Origin: Promicromonospora iranensis
GTDB taxonomy: Bacteria; Actinomycetota; Actinomycetes; Actinomycetales; Cellulomonadaceae
NCBI RefSeq assembly: GCF_028994775.1
Contig: NZ_JAJQMN010000002.1
Span: 532,418 to 596,417, forward strand
Reading direction: 5' to 3'
DNA: 64,000 bases
Positions 19,601 to 28,543 of this stretch are shown in pieces. Positions within the stretch are counted from its first letter, which is position 1. Each line of letters starts with the position of its first letter. Position numbers and translations under genes: made by a program. Under the pieces are notes generated by a model. It did no database searches, had not been told where the DNA came from, and saw only the letters and a list, made by a program, of their open reading frames with translations.

Positions 19601-20726
19601 CCGAGTAGGAGCCGGTGTTGGCGCCCGGGGACGACGTCGTCGTGCAGCCGGGGCCGGAGTTGCCGGCGGACCAGGTGCCGAAGATGCCAGCGGCCTCCCA
19701 GGCCTCGGTGGTGTCGGTGTACCAGTCGTCGACGGTGCCCGCGGCGGTGAGGCCCCAGGAGTTGTTGACGACGTTGGGCCGCTTCGACGGGTCGGGGTCG
19801 GTGCCGTCGACCTTGGTCGGGGCGACGATCCACTGGCCGGAAGCGAGCAGTGCGGCGTCCGAGCAGCTGTGGCAGCCGTTGGTGGCGATCCAGTCGGCTC
19901 CGGGAGCGACGCCGACCTGGTTGCCGTTGCCGTCGTCGCCCACCATGGTGCCCATGGTGTGCGTACCGTGGCCGTCGTCGTCGAACGGCAGCTCGGCCGA
20001 GCCGGAGGTGTCCTGCCAGTTGTAGTCGTTCACGACCGCGCCGTCGGCCTGCATACCGCGGTACTGGTCGGCCAGGGCCGGGTGGTCGTACTCTGCGCCG
20101 CTGTCGATGTTCGACACGGTGATGCCCTCGCCCGTGTAGCCCATCTCCCAGACCTCGGGGGCGTTGATCGCGTCCAGGCCCCACTCGACCGCCTGGGTGC
20201 CCTTGTCGCTGACGTCGGTGCGCTTGACCGGCTCGACCAGGCTCAGCTGCACCGTCTCGCTGATCCGCTGGACCTCGCTGCTCCTCGCGAGCTTGTCCGC
20301 CAGGGCGAGCGTGCCGTCCTCGACGAGGATCCGGTTGCTGATCCAGTAGCTCTCGTAGTCGGCGCCGGCCGCCTCGAGCTCCTTGATCAGGCTCGCCTGC
20401 GAGGCCTCGGCGGTGCTGGTGAGGGTCTCGTAGACGTGCCTGCCCCGCTCGCCCCAGCTGGTGATGCCCCTGGCGTCCGTCAGGTCGGCCTCGTCGGCCA
20501 TCTCCACCCAGAAGTCGGCGGTCTTGCGCTCGGTCAGCATCTCCCTGGCGAAGTCGGTGAACTTCTCCTCAGGGTCGGTCGCGACGGCCTTCGTAGGTGC
20601 CGCCGCTACGGTCGGGGACGTTCCGGCGAACGCCGCCGGGGCGACGCTCAGCGCTGATGCCGCGACAAGCGCGAGAACCGCTGTGGCGGTCGTCGTGCGT
20701 TGTGCGAGAGCAGTTCGACGATGCAT
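16617..20726 (-). CDS. Large secreted subtilisin-like (S8) serine protease with carboxypeptidase-regulatory-like domains
   Basis: This 1369-residue protein starts at ATG 20726 behind GGAGGG. A Sec signal peptide (about 1-35) precedes a propeptide (about 50-165) and the S8 catalytic domain (about 170-510) with Asp208 (NIDSG), His253 (GHGTH), oxyanion Asn356 (SAGNSGPG) and Ser426 (GTSMAAPH). Downstream are at least three beta-sandwich repeats beginning GYVTGTVTDAAG, AVTGTVTFAG and FLEGTVTDL, resembling carboxypeptidase regulatory domains, plus beta-rich regions with no clear assignment. The architecture resembles bacillopeptidase F-like enzymes and implies extracellular protein degradation. No C-terminal anchor is seen. 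Confidence 0.93.
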   Translation of the reverse strand: MHRRTALAQRTTTATAVLALVAASALSVAPAAFAGTSPTVAAAPTKAVATDPEEKFTDFAREMLTERKTADFWVEMADEADLTDARGITSWGERGRHVYETLTSTAEASQASLIKELEAAGADYESYWISNRILVEDGTLALADKLARSSEVQRISETVQLSLVEPVKRTDVSDKGTQAVEWGLDAINAPEVWEMGYTGEGITVSNIDSGAEYDHPALADQYRGMQADGAVVNDYNWQDTSGSAELPFDDDGHGTHTMGTMVGDDGNGNQVGVAPGADWIATNGCHSCSDAALLASGQWIVAPTKVDGTDPDPSKRPNVVNNSWGLTAAGTVDDWYTDTTEAWEAAGIFGTWSAGNSGPGCTTTSSPGANTGSYSVGAFGANGAIAGFSSRGTGEGGMIKPNISAPGVNVRSSVPGDGYAAFNGTSMAAPHLAGAVALLWSAAPALIGDIEGTQALLDQAAVDTDDTTCGGTADNNNVWGEGKLDVAALIDAAPIGATGYVTGTVTDAAGTPIAGADVTVDGERDRTVSTDQDGTFTARVATGDYTVSASAFGFLPSTPAPAAVTEDGTVEVPITLEAAPSHAVTGTVTFAGSGDPAVGAPVSLGSHFEDVTTGADGTFAFADVPEGTYALTVEMGGCASSYEADVVVDGAEDVPVEITAVTDDFGYSCATSTGELLQGDTKTSLTGDDVQTSLDLPFSFPFYGESYDSAFVTSNGHLNFLAGTTSYANGPIPSSAAPNAALYPFWDDLNLDAAAGLYTGTTTVDGKDAFVVEWRNVRKYSPATDRLNFSVTLVADGTVIYGYGDTTDTDTAKGSSASIGIENATGTVGMQYSANTPAVSAGLTITYTAPVLAFLEGTVTDLNTGEPIEGATVTATADGVTRTATSTEDGTYSAIALPGDYTVEITAPDYEPESGTVSLAPEGTGTFDAALAAGMLAVSTESIDATLPLGSSTTKRFTVKNEGTAPADVELTGTGGGFDMLGTDGAAVIQHPQGEATVATSTKPSAKVGGSVGDSGSRFQAAGKGTTGQSVTPESIPVSPNATTITHSASQEITELSSASCGGLAGTTENHFFRTFTLSDFGIDGDFEVSDVSFGVEKATAQTLTVNLYTLDGALTFANLTSIGTAQASIPASTLTMVSVPVTGEVPAGATLVVEVVSPNQQSNGGVFYIGSNAAGQSAPSYLSATDCALPEPATTDSIGWPDMHIVMNVSGDTAGGGMEWLTTNPTEFTLEPGQSKTITAAMSGVVAQPGTFTGKLVADAETPYDAPSVAVSMKVNPPKSWGKLTGTVSGFAPDGVVSLGDSVVQVNGLYSAVTLVTGSDGTYEYWFDKSEKTAQIIATANGYVPEVGSAKVTAGTTVVTDFELDPIK

Positions 20727-21123
20727 GAACCCTCCATTACCCGGCGCATCCGCGACTCCGGATGCGCTTGGACGGACCACGGTCGTGGGCCATGCCCAAC
20801 CGTCGTTCGCGCCGGTCGGAGCAACAAGGTCTGTTCACGGTCAAACGAGGGTCAATTCGCGGTCACTACACGGTCAGACAAGAAACAATTGTCCTGTCAA
20901 TAATGCAGCACGAAATTCACCCGCCACCGCCCTGAATTCACCCTCTACCAGGCGACTCGTGGCGGAAAAATGCCAACGGGGCGGGAATGTGTCATTTCCG
21001 GCACGCAACGCGGAGGTAACGAAAAATTGACCTCAACGGTACGACCCAGGGACAAACTGACGCACGCTGCTCGGTTCGCCCCGGGACGCACCGGAACGGC
21101 CCGGCTCATGGAGGGTGACGCAC
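20727..21123. other. Intergenic region between divergent subtilase and winged-helix regulator genes
   Basis: About 400 bp without a supported gene. It is relatively AT-rich around 20875-20945, for example ACAATTGTCCTGTCAATAAT (20885-20904), and probably contains both promoters. The 11-bp repeat array is listed separately at 20828-20876. Confidence 0.5.
20828..20876. promoter_or_regulatory. Direct-repeat array: GGTCA every 11 bp
   Basis: GGTCA occurs at 20839, 20850, 20861 and 20872, with a near copy (GGTCT) at 20828, so the period is exactly 11 bp. Tandem 11-bp direct repeats with a core like G(G/T)TCA are how OmpR/PhoB-family regulators, such as Streptomyces PhoP, recognise PHO boxes. The array is about 100-150 bp upstream of the secreted protease start and about 250 bp upstream of a winged-helix regulator. 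Function is inferred. Confidence 0.55.
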
Positions 21124-22107
<984 letters not shown>

Positions 22108-22152
22108 GCGCGGGCCGGCTGTGCGGCGGGCCGCCTGCCGAGGGGAACGGCG

Positions 22153-23547
22153 TCACGCGCCGGTCACCAGCCAGCGGTCGCCCCGCGCACGCCATCCGGT
22201 CGTGATCGCGCGCGCGGCCATGAACACGCCGGCGAACGCGAGCCAGAGCCAGGCGAGGCCCCGCGCCCCGTCGGGCGCCCAGGCGGAGACGGCGAGGGCG
22301 AACGGGAGGTAGGCCACGAGCGTCGCCATGCCGGCCCAGGCGAGATAGCGTCCGTCGCCCGCCCCGATGAGGACGCCGTCGAGCACGAACACCCAGCCCG
22401 CCATCGGCATGAGCACGCCGCACACCGCGATGCCGAGGGCGATGGCGACACGCACGTCCGGGTCGGGTGAGAAGAGGGGCGCGATCCACCAGCCGGCCGC
22501 GGCCAGGACCAGGCCGATCACGGCCCCCGCCCCGACGCCCCACTGCAGGCAGCGGCGCAGCACCTGGCGCACGTGCCCGACGTCGCCCGCTCCCAGGCCG
22601 TGTCCCACCAGCGCCTGCGCGGCGATGGCGAGGGCGTCGAGCGCGAACGCGGCGAGGCCCCACAGGGAGCTCACGACCTGGTGCCCGGCGAGCGCGACGG
22701 CGCCGAGGTCCGTGGCGACGACCACGGTGAGCAGGATCGCGGCACGCAGGCTGAGGGTCCGGATCACCAGGGGCAGGCCCGCCCGGGCACCCGAGAGGAT
22801 GCCCGCCCGGTGCGGGCGCAGGCTCGCACCGCGAGCCCGCGCACCGCGCACCACGATCACCCCGAGCACGACCGCCATGAGGATCTGGGTGATGGCCGTC
22901 CCGAGGCCGGAGCCGGCGATCCCCATGCCCGCCCCGTAGACGAGCGCGAAGTTCAGGCCGGTGTTGAGCAGCGCACCGGAGGCCGCGACGACCAGCGGGG
23001 TGCGCGTGTCGCGCAGACCGCGGAGGACGCCGGTCGCGGCCTGGACCACGAGCATGCCGGCGAGGCCGGGCGCCGACCACCGCAGATACGTCACTGCGTG
23101 CTCCGCGACCTCGCCCTGTGCGCCCAGGGCGGCCACGGTCAGCGGGGCGGCGAGCAGCAGCACCGCGACAAGGACGGCGCCGATCCCGAGTGCGAGCCAG
23201 ATCCCGTCGATACCCGACTGCAGCGCCTCCCGCTCCTTGCCCGCGCCGGTCAGCCGGGCGACCGATGCCGTGGTCGTGTACGCGAGGAAGATGCACAGGC
23301 CGACAAGGGTGAGCAGCACGTTGCTCGCGAGCGACAGGCCGGCGAGCTGGGCGGTCCCGAGGTGCCCCACCACCGCGCTGTCCACAAGCACGAAGACCGG
23401 TTCGGCGACGAGCGCCCCGAGGGCGGGTACCGCCAGGGCGAGGATCTCCCGGTCGATGGACCGTCGAAGACCCGGGGTGTGGCGCGGCTCGCCCAACTTT
23501 CTTTCCTCCACAGGCTGGGGGTTACGTCCATGCAGGTCAGACGGCAT
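22153..23547 (-). CDS. MATE-family efflux transporter (DinF-like)
   Basis: This 464-residue integral membrane protein has about twelve hydrophobic segments in two related halves. Typical MATE segments are ALAVPALGALVAEPVFVLVD with SAVVGHLG, and ALAGHQVVSSLW in the second half. It would export cationic compounds using a Na+ or H+ gradient. It is transcribed away from dnaB. A MATE gene next to dnaB occurs in several actinobacteria. Start ATG 23547 is the first of the frame and has no strong ribosome site, so the first 30 hydrophilic residues may not all be translated. Confidence 0.9.
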   Translation of the reverse strand: MPSDLHGRNPQPVEERKLGEPRHTPGLRRSIDREILALAVPALGALVAEPVFVLVDSAVVGHLGTAQLAGLSLASNVLLTLVGLCIFLAYTTTASVARLTGAGKEREALQSGIDGIWLALGIGAVLVAVLLLAAPLTVAALGAQGEVAEHAVTYLRWSAPGLAGMLVVQAATGVLRGLRDTRTPLVVAASGALLNTGLNFALVYGAGMGIAGSGLGTAITQILMAVVLGVIVVRGARARGASLRPHRAGILSGARAGLPLVIRTLSLRAAILLTVVVATDLGAVALAGHQVVSSLWGLAAFALDALAIAAQALVGHGLGAGDVGHVRQVLRRCLQWGVGAGAVIGLVLAAAGWWIAPLFSPDPDVRVAIALGIAVCGVLMPMAGWVFVLDGVLIGAGDGRYLAWAGMATLVAYLPFALAVSAWAPDGARGLAWLWLAFAGVFMAARAITTGWRARGDRWLVTGA

Positions 23548-23556
23548 GGTGATGTT

Positions 23557-23655
23557 TTACACAGGGGTTATCCACAGCTGGGGACAGGGTTGTCCACCCG
23601 CTATGCACAGCCTGGACCACCTTTCCACATGGCTGTACACAGGCTCGTCCACAGG
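23557..23655. promoter_or_regulatory. Cluster of DnaA-box-like sites upstream of dnaB
   Basis: A perfect DnaA box TTATCCACA is at 23568-23576. Close variants follow: TTGTCCACC (23590-23598), TTTCCACAT (23622-23630) and TCGTCCACA (23645-23653), with further CACA half-sites between them. The density suggests DnaA binding, either controlling dnaB or titrating DnaA. The rest of 23548-23869 carries the dnaB leader and no gene. Confidence 0.6.
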
Positions 23656-23869
23656 TCTCGTTGCGTTCGGGTCCCCAGGGGCTTAGCGTCAGCGGGACTC
23701 ACCGGCCGGCCAGGCACTCACGGGGCTGTCGCACACGACACAAAGGCGTGTCGGGCCTGAAGTCCCGTGGCGTGTGGGTGGTGGAGAGTAGAACAGATGT
23801 AGGACGTCGGTGGAGCGCATGCGCAGCGTGCGCCGAGGCGTCATGAGACGTGGAAAGCAGGAGGTGCGG

Positions 23870-25231
23870 ATGTCGATCGAGGAGCTCGAGTCGAGCTATT
23901 CGGGACGGCCGGGCCTCGATCGCACCCCGCCGCAGGACGTCGCCGCGGAGATGAGCGTGCTGGGCGGCATGCTTCTGTCGAAGGACGCGATCGCCGACGT
24001 GATCGAGCAGATCCGCGGCAACGACTTCTACCGGCCGGCGCACGAGGCCATCTACGACGCGATCATCGACCTCTACGGTCGAGGCGAGCCGGCCGACGCC
24101 ATCACGGTGCTCGCCGAGCTGCAGCGCCGCGGTGAGCACGCGCGAGTCGGCGGCGCACCGTACCTGCACGACCTCATGGCGGGCGTGCCGACGGCAGCGA
24201 ACGCCGGCTACTACGCCCGGATCGTGCGCGAGCGCGCCATCATGCGCCGCCTCGTGGAGGCGGGCACCCGCATCGTGCAGATGGGTTACGCCACCGACGG
24301 CGGCGAGGTGGACGACGTCGTCAACAACGCGCAGGCCGAGGTCTACGCGGTGACCGAGCGCCGGGCGTCGGAGGACTACCTGCCGCTGGCCGACATCATC
24401 GGGCCGACGTTCGACGAGATCGACGCCGCGCAGGGCCGTGGTGAAGGGCTCACCGGGGTACCGACGGGGTACTCGGACTTCGACCGCCTGACGAACGGCC
24501 TGCACGGTGGTCAGATGATCGTCGTGGCAGCCCGACCTGCAGTCGGGAAGTCCGTTTTGGGTATTAATGTCGCTTCTCATGCGGCGATCCACCACGACAT
24601 GGCATCCGTCATCTTCTCGCTGGAGATGAGCCGCAACGAGATCGTCATGCGAATGCTCGCCGCCGAGGCACGTGTGCCGCTGACCAAGATGCGTAGCGGC
24701 AACATGGACGACGGTGACTGGCAGAAGCTCGCCGCCACCATGGGCAAGGTGTCCGACGCCCCGCTGTTCATCGACGACTCGCCGAACATGTCGCTGATGG
24801 AGATCCGTGCCAAGTGCCGCCGCCTCAAGCAGAAGCACGACCTCAAGCTCGTGGTCATCGACTACCTTCAGCTGATGTCGTCCGGCAAGCGCGTCGAGTC
24901 GCGACAGCAGGAGGTCTCCGAGTTCTCGCGTTCGCTCAAGCTGCTCGCGAAGGAGCTCGAGGTGCCCGTGATCGCGATCTCGCAGCTGAACCGTGGCGCG
25001 GAACAGCGCAGCGACAAGAAGCCGCAGATGTCGGACCTCCGTGAGTCGGGCTCCATCGAGCAGGACGCCGACGTCGTGATCCTGCTGCACCGCGAGGACG
25101 CCTACGAGAAGGAGTCACCGCGTGCCGGTGAGGCGGACCTGATCGTGGCCAAGCACCGTAACGGCCCCACCGACGTCATCACCGTGGCGTTCCAGGGCCA
25201 CTACCAGCGGTTCGTCGACATGCAGGTGTGA
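23870..25231 (+). CDS. dnaB: Replicative DNA helicase
   Basis: This 453-residue hexameric helicase has the N-terminal DnaB domain (about 18-120), then the RecA-like motor with Walker A RPAVGKS (226-228 GKS), SLEMSRNEIVMRM, and the Walker B strand VVIDYLQLM. The C-terminal motif AISQLNRGAEQR is present. ATG 23870 follows AGGAGG; upstream in-frame starts lack such a site. There is no intein. The nine codons just after the P-loop (24554-24580) are AT-ending and unlike the rest of the gene. It unwinds DNA at the fork and loads primase. Confidence 0.97.
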   Translation: MSIEELESSYSGRPGLDRTPPQDVAAEMSVLGGMLLSKDAIADVIEQIRGNDFYRPAHEAIYDAIIDLYGRGEPADAITVLAELQRRGEHARVGGAPYLHDLMAGVPTAANAGYYARIVRERAIMRRLVEAGTRIVQMGYATDGGEVDDVVNNAQAEVYAVTERRASEDYLPLADIIGPTFDEIDAAQGRGEGLTGVPTGYSDFDRLTNGLHGGQMIVVAARPAVGKSVLGINVASHAAIHHDMASVIFSLEMSRNEIVMRMLAAEARVPLTKMRSGNMDDGDWQKLAATMGKVSDAPLFIDDSPNMSLMEIRAKCRRLKQKHDLKLVVIDYLQLMSSGKRVESRQQEVSEFSRSLKLLAKELEVPVIAISQLNRGAEQRSDKKPQMSDLRESGSIEQDADVVILLHREDAYEKESPRAGEADLIVAKHRNGPTDVITVAFQGHYQRFVDMQV

Positions 25232-25253
25232 CGGCCGCCGTGCGAGCCGTCGG

Positions 25254-26558
25254 TCAGACGGGCGTCTCCGCGATCGTGGTCTCGTCCTTCTCGTCCGCGG
25301 CCCGTGCTCGCCGCCGGTCGAGCGCGGCCATGACGGGTGTCGCGCCGATGCCGTGGATCACGATGGAACCCACGACCACCAGGCCCGCGATTCCCCAGAT
25401 CCGCGCCTCCCCGGGAAACGTGGCGTGGCCGAGGGCATAGGCCACGTAGTACAGGGTGCCGACGCCACGCACCCCGAAGAACGCGATGACCGCGCGGTCC
25501 CTGGAACCTGTCTTTCCCGGCGTGAGCGCGAGCCAACCGGCGGCGGGCCGGATCACGAGCAGGAAGCCGAGCGCCAGCACGACGTCGAGCCACCGCACCT
25601 CGTCGAACAGGCCGCGCGCCACGGCGCCGCCCAGCAGGACGACGACGGCCACGGTCAGCAGGCGCTCGATCTGCTCGACGAACGTGTGCAGCACCGAGTG
25701 GTAGCTGTGCTTCCGCTCGACCCTCCGCACGGTGCACGCGCACACGAACACCGCGACGAACCCGTAGCCCTCGGCGAGCTCGGCGACACCATAGGCGAGG
25801 GACGTCGCGGCGAGTGCCACGAAGCCTTCGGTCTTCTCGGTCAGACCGAGGCGGTCACCGATCTGCGAGAAGAAGACGCGTCCGAGCAGCCAGCCCACCG
25901 CGATCCCGGCGAGGAAGCCGACGCTCAGGCGCCACGCGACGTCGACCGCCAGCCACTCCAGGAACCAGTCGCCCGGACCGGCGCCCACCGCGGCCGCCGC
26001 ACTCACGGCGATGGCGAGGTACGTGAACGGAAAGGCCAGCCCGTCGTTCAGGCCGGCCTCGGACGTCAGCCCGAACCTGACCTCGTCGTCCGCTGCTTCT
26101 GCTTCCGTGACCGGCTCGCTCACCTGGACCTCGGTCGCGAGCACGGGGTCGGTCGGGGCAAGAGCGGCGGCCAGCAGGAGCGCGCTCGCGGCACCGAGGC
26201 CGAGCGCGGCCCAGCCGATGAGTCCGACGGCGAGCATGGACAGTGGCATCGCGATCGCGAGGAGGCGCCACGTCGTCGACCACGAGCGCCAGCCGAGCGG
26301 CCGGTTGAGCGCCAGGCCCGCACCCATCAGGGAGACGATCACGCAGATCTCCGTCAGGTGTTCGGCGACGGCGCCGTACTTGAGCGGATCGGGGTCGGGC
26401 AGAGCCGGTAGCAAGGAGAAGCCCGCGAAGCCCGCGACGAGGAACACCATCGGCATCGAGACGGGCGCGCGACCGAGGACCCGTGGCAGCAGCGCGGCGG
26501 CGAGCGTCGCGAGGCCGAGGGCGGCAAAGAGTCCTCCGTTGCCTTCGAACTCGATCAT
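25254..26558 (-). CDS. CPA1-type cation:proton antiporter
   Basis: This 434-residue membrane protein has about twelve transmembrane segments and the conserved antiporter motifs APTDPVLA and GLNDGLAFP; the latter carries the Asn-Asp pair needed for ion binding in CPA1 exchangers. It probably exchanges Na+ or K+ for H+ across the cytoplasmic membrane. ATG 26558 was chosen because the first transmembrane segment begins a few residues later. The ribosome site is weak. It is convergent with dnaB and divergent from the AI-2E-family gene. Confidence 0.9.
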   Translation of the reverse strand: MIEFEGNGGLFAALGLATLAAALLPRVLGRAPVSMPMVFLVAGFAGFSLLPALPDPDPLKYGAVAEHLTEICVIVSLMGAGLALNRPLGWRSWSTTWRLLAIAMPLSMLAVGLIGWAALGLGAASALLLAAALAPTDPVLATEVQVSEPVTEAEAADDEVRFGLTSEAGLNDGLAFPFTYLAIAVSAAAAVGAGPGDWFLEWLAVDVAWRLSVGFLAGIAVGWLLGRVFFSQIGDRLGLTEKTEGFVALAATSLAYGVAELAEGYGFVAVFVCACTVRRVERKHSYHSVLHTFVEQIERLLTVAVVVLLGGAVARGLFDEVRWLDVVLALGFLLVIRPAAGWLALTPGKTGSRDRAVIAFFGVRGVGTLYYVAYALGHATFPGEARIWGIAGLVVVGSIVIHGIGATPVMAALDRRRARAADEKDETTIAETPV

Positions 26559-26684
26559 CGTCGGAGCGTAGCGCGAGGTCATCCGTACGGGGCGACGAGG
26601 CGAGTCGCCGCGCGACCTGGTCCCGACCGCAATAGCGTCGGCACATCCGGTGCACGCCGGATCGGAGCACAAGGAGGACAGGCG

Positions 26685-27854
26685 ATGGGACTCTTCGGAC
26701 GCCGCACACCGACCCCCGCTCGCCCAGGCGTCGAGACGTTGCCACCGGCCGAGCGCAAGGAGCCCGGCGACAGCAAGGCCTCCCGGCTGTGGTCGGACGG
26801 CTTCGGCCGTGTGGCCACCCGGTCGCTGCAGATCCTCGCGGTCGTCGCGGTCATCGCCGTCTTCGGGTTCGTGGGCACGCGGCTGACCCTCGTCGTGATC
26901 CCGGTCCTCATCGCACTCGTGCTCGCGGCGGCGATCTACCCGCTGGTCTCGTTCCTGCGACGCCGCGGCCTGCCGTCGCTCCTTGCGACGTGGATCGCGC
27001 TCCTGACCCTCATCGCGCTGTTGTCGGCGATCGTATGGCTCGTCGTGCTGGCCGTCGTGGACCAATGGGACGAGCTGCAGGCCCAGGCGCTCGACGGTTT
27101 CGACTCCCTGCAGAGCTATGTCCAGGATCTGCCCTTCGAGATCACCGACGAACAGATCGCGTCGGTGCGCGAGTCCGCCATGGGCCTCCTGCAGTCGGAC
27201 ACCGTCGGCTCCGGTGCCATCGCGGGTGTCTCCCAGACCGCCGACTTCGTCGCGGGGTTCTTCATCATGATCGTCGTGCTGTTCTTCTTCCTGAAGGACG
27301 GCCCGGCGATGTGGGAGTTCCTGCTGCGGCCGTTCGAGGGGCACCGGTACGAGCGGGGACGGCGCGTCGGCGCCGCGACCATCGGCACGCTCGGCGGCTA
27401 CGTGCGTGGGACGGCGATCGTGGCTCTCGTCGACGCGGTAGGCATCGGTATCGGCCTCGCGATCATCGGCGTGCCGCTCGTGATCCCGCTGTCCGTGCTC
27501 GTCTTCCTCCTGGCCTTCATCCCGCTGGTCGGCGCCACCCTCGCCGGGATCCTCGCGGCCCTGGTGACGCTCGTCGCCGTCGGGCCGGTCGAGGCGCTCA
27601 TCGTGGTCGCGATCGTCATCGGCGTGAACCAGCTCGAGGGCGACTTCCTCCAGCCGATCGTCATGGGCCGGACCCTGCGCCTGCATCCGCTCGTCATCCT
27701 GTTCGCGCTGACCGCGGGGACGGTGCTCGTCGGTATCACCGGCGCCGTCCTCGCCGTGCCGATCGCCGCGTCGATCTGGCGCGCGATCCAGGTGTGGGAC
27801 GGGCCCGACCTGCCTGCACGATTCGCCCGGCAGAAGCGCTCCGAGACGGTCTAG
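26685..27854 (+). CDS. AI-2E family transporter (PerM-like)
   Basis: This 389-residue membrane protein has paired N-terminal helices, an extracytoplasmic region (about 120-180) and a C-terminal helix bundle with LVIPLSVLVFLLAFIPLVGA and NQLEGDFLQPIVMG, both hallmarks of this family. It starts at ATG 26685 behind AAGGAGG. Family members are proposed to export autoinducer-2 or, in some cases, to exchange Na+ for H+. The substrate here is unknown. Confidence 0.9.
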   Translation: MGLFGRRTPTPARPGVETLPPAERKEPGDSKASRLWSDGFGRVATRSLQILAVVAVIAVFGFVGTRLTLVVIPVLIALVLAAAIYPLVSFLRRRGLPSLLATWIALLTLIALLSAIVWLVVLAVVDQWDELQAQALDGFDSLQSYVQDLPFEITDEQIASVRESAMGLLQSDTVGSGAIAGVSQTADFVAGFFIMIVVLFFFLKDGPAMWEFLLRPFEGHRYERGRRVGAATIGTLGGYVRGTAIVALVDAVGIGIGLAIIGVPLVIPLSVLVFLLAFIPLVGATLAGILAALVTLVAVGPVEALIVVAIVIGVNQLEGDFLQPIVMGRTLRLHPLVILFALTAGTVLVGITGAVLAVPIAASIWRAIQVWDGPDLPARFARQKRSETV

Positions 27855-27864
27855 CATCGGGCGG

Positions 27865-28464
27865 ATGCGCCGAGGAACGATTCTCACCATCGCAGGGCTG
27901 GCCGCGATCCTGGGCTGGGGCGAGTGGCAGAGCTGGCGATGGTCGCGAGCTCTGGTCGGTGCCTCAGCCGGCCGGTCCGAGGCGATAGTGGTCCTCGGTT
28001 TCAAGAACCCTCAGCCCGAGGCCAACCTCGTCAACCGGATGCGCGTTCGTACGGCCCTTCGATCCATCGATCCGGACGCCGACACGCGGCTGGTCTTCAG
28101 CGGCGGCGTCACGACGTCGTCCCGCTCCGAAGCCCGCATCCTGGCCGACTACGCGAGGAAGCGTGGCTACCGGGGCCCTTACCTGCTCGAGGAGGAGAGC
28201 CGCACGACGTGGGAGAACATCGCCCACGTCCTGCCCATGATCGACGACGTCGACCGGGTCAAGATCGCGTCCCTGCCTGCCCACGCCCTCAAGGCGCGGG
28301 TGTACGTCCGCCGACAGCGGCCGGACCTGGCCGCCAGGCTGACCCGCGCGGCTGACCACACGTTCGGCGAGTGGTCAGTCCTCAAGCCCGTCCTCGCCGC
28401 ATACGGCCTGTGGACGCTCCGGCCCGTGCGGGGCGAGCTCGCGCCGTTCCGGCGGCGTGCCTGA
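27865..28464 (+). CDS. YdcF/SanA-like DUF218 protein
   Basis: This 199-residue protein has an N-terminal membrane anchor (about 5-20) and a DUF218 fold with IVVLGF, LVFSGG and the EEESRTTWENI segment typical of the family. ATG 27865 lies seven bases after TAGCAT (27853-27858), so it may be leaderless with a promoter inside the end of the preceding gene. Family members act in envelope biogenesis; the reaction is unknown. Confidence 0.85.
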   Translation: MRRGTILTIAGLAAILGWGEWQSWRWSRALVGASAGRSEAIVVLGFKNPQPEANLVNRMRVRTALRSIDPDADTRLVFSGGVTTSSRSEARILADYARKRGYRGPYLLEEESRTTWENIAHVLPMIDDVDRVKIASLPAHALKARVYVRRQRPDLAARLTRAADHTFGEWSVLKPVLAAYGLWTLRPVRGELAPFRRRA

Positions 28465-28516
28465 ACGAACCGTACGACGCGCAGTTGCTGTCGCGGGGCA
28501 GCCGGTTCAGCGGCCC

Positions 28517-28543
28517 GGTCACGGGCCGGTCAGCTGCCGGTCA
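28517..28543. repeat. Three GGTCA repeats at 11-bp spacing
   Basis: GGTCA occurs at 28517, 28528 and 28539, again with an exact 11-bp period. The array lies between two convergent genes, and the last copy includes the stop codon of the DUF1206 gene. The position argues against a promoter role. Confidence 0.55.

Noticed and set aside
17754..20657. A 967-codon open frame on the plus strand opposite the subtilase gene
   Set aside because: It is antisense to a gene with clear signal peptide and catalytic motifs, is extremely Val/Gly/Arg-rich and has no known domain. Long antisense frames are expected at this GC content.
23557..23655. The DnaA-box cluster as chromosomal oriC
   Set aside because: In actinobacteria oriC lies between dnaA and dnaN; neither is here, and no AT-rich unwinding element is present.
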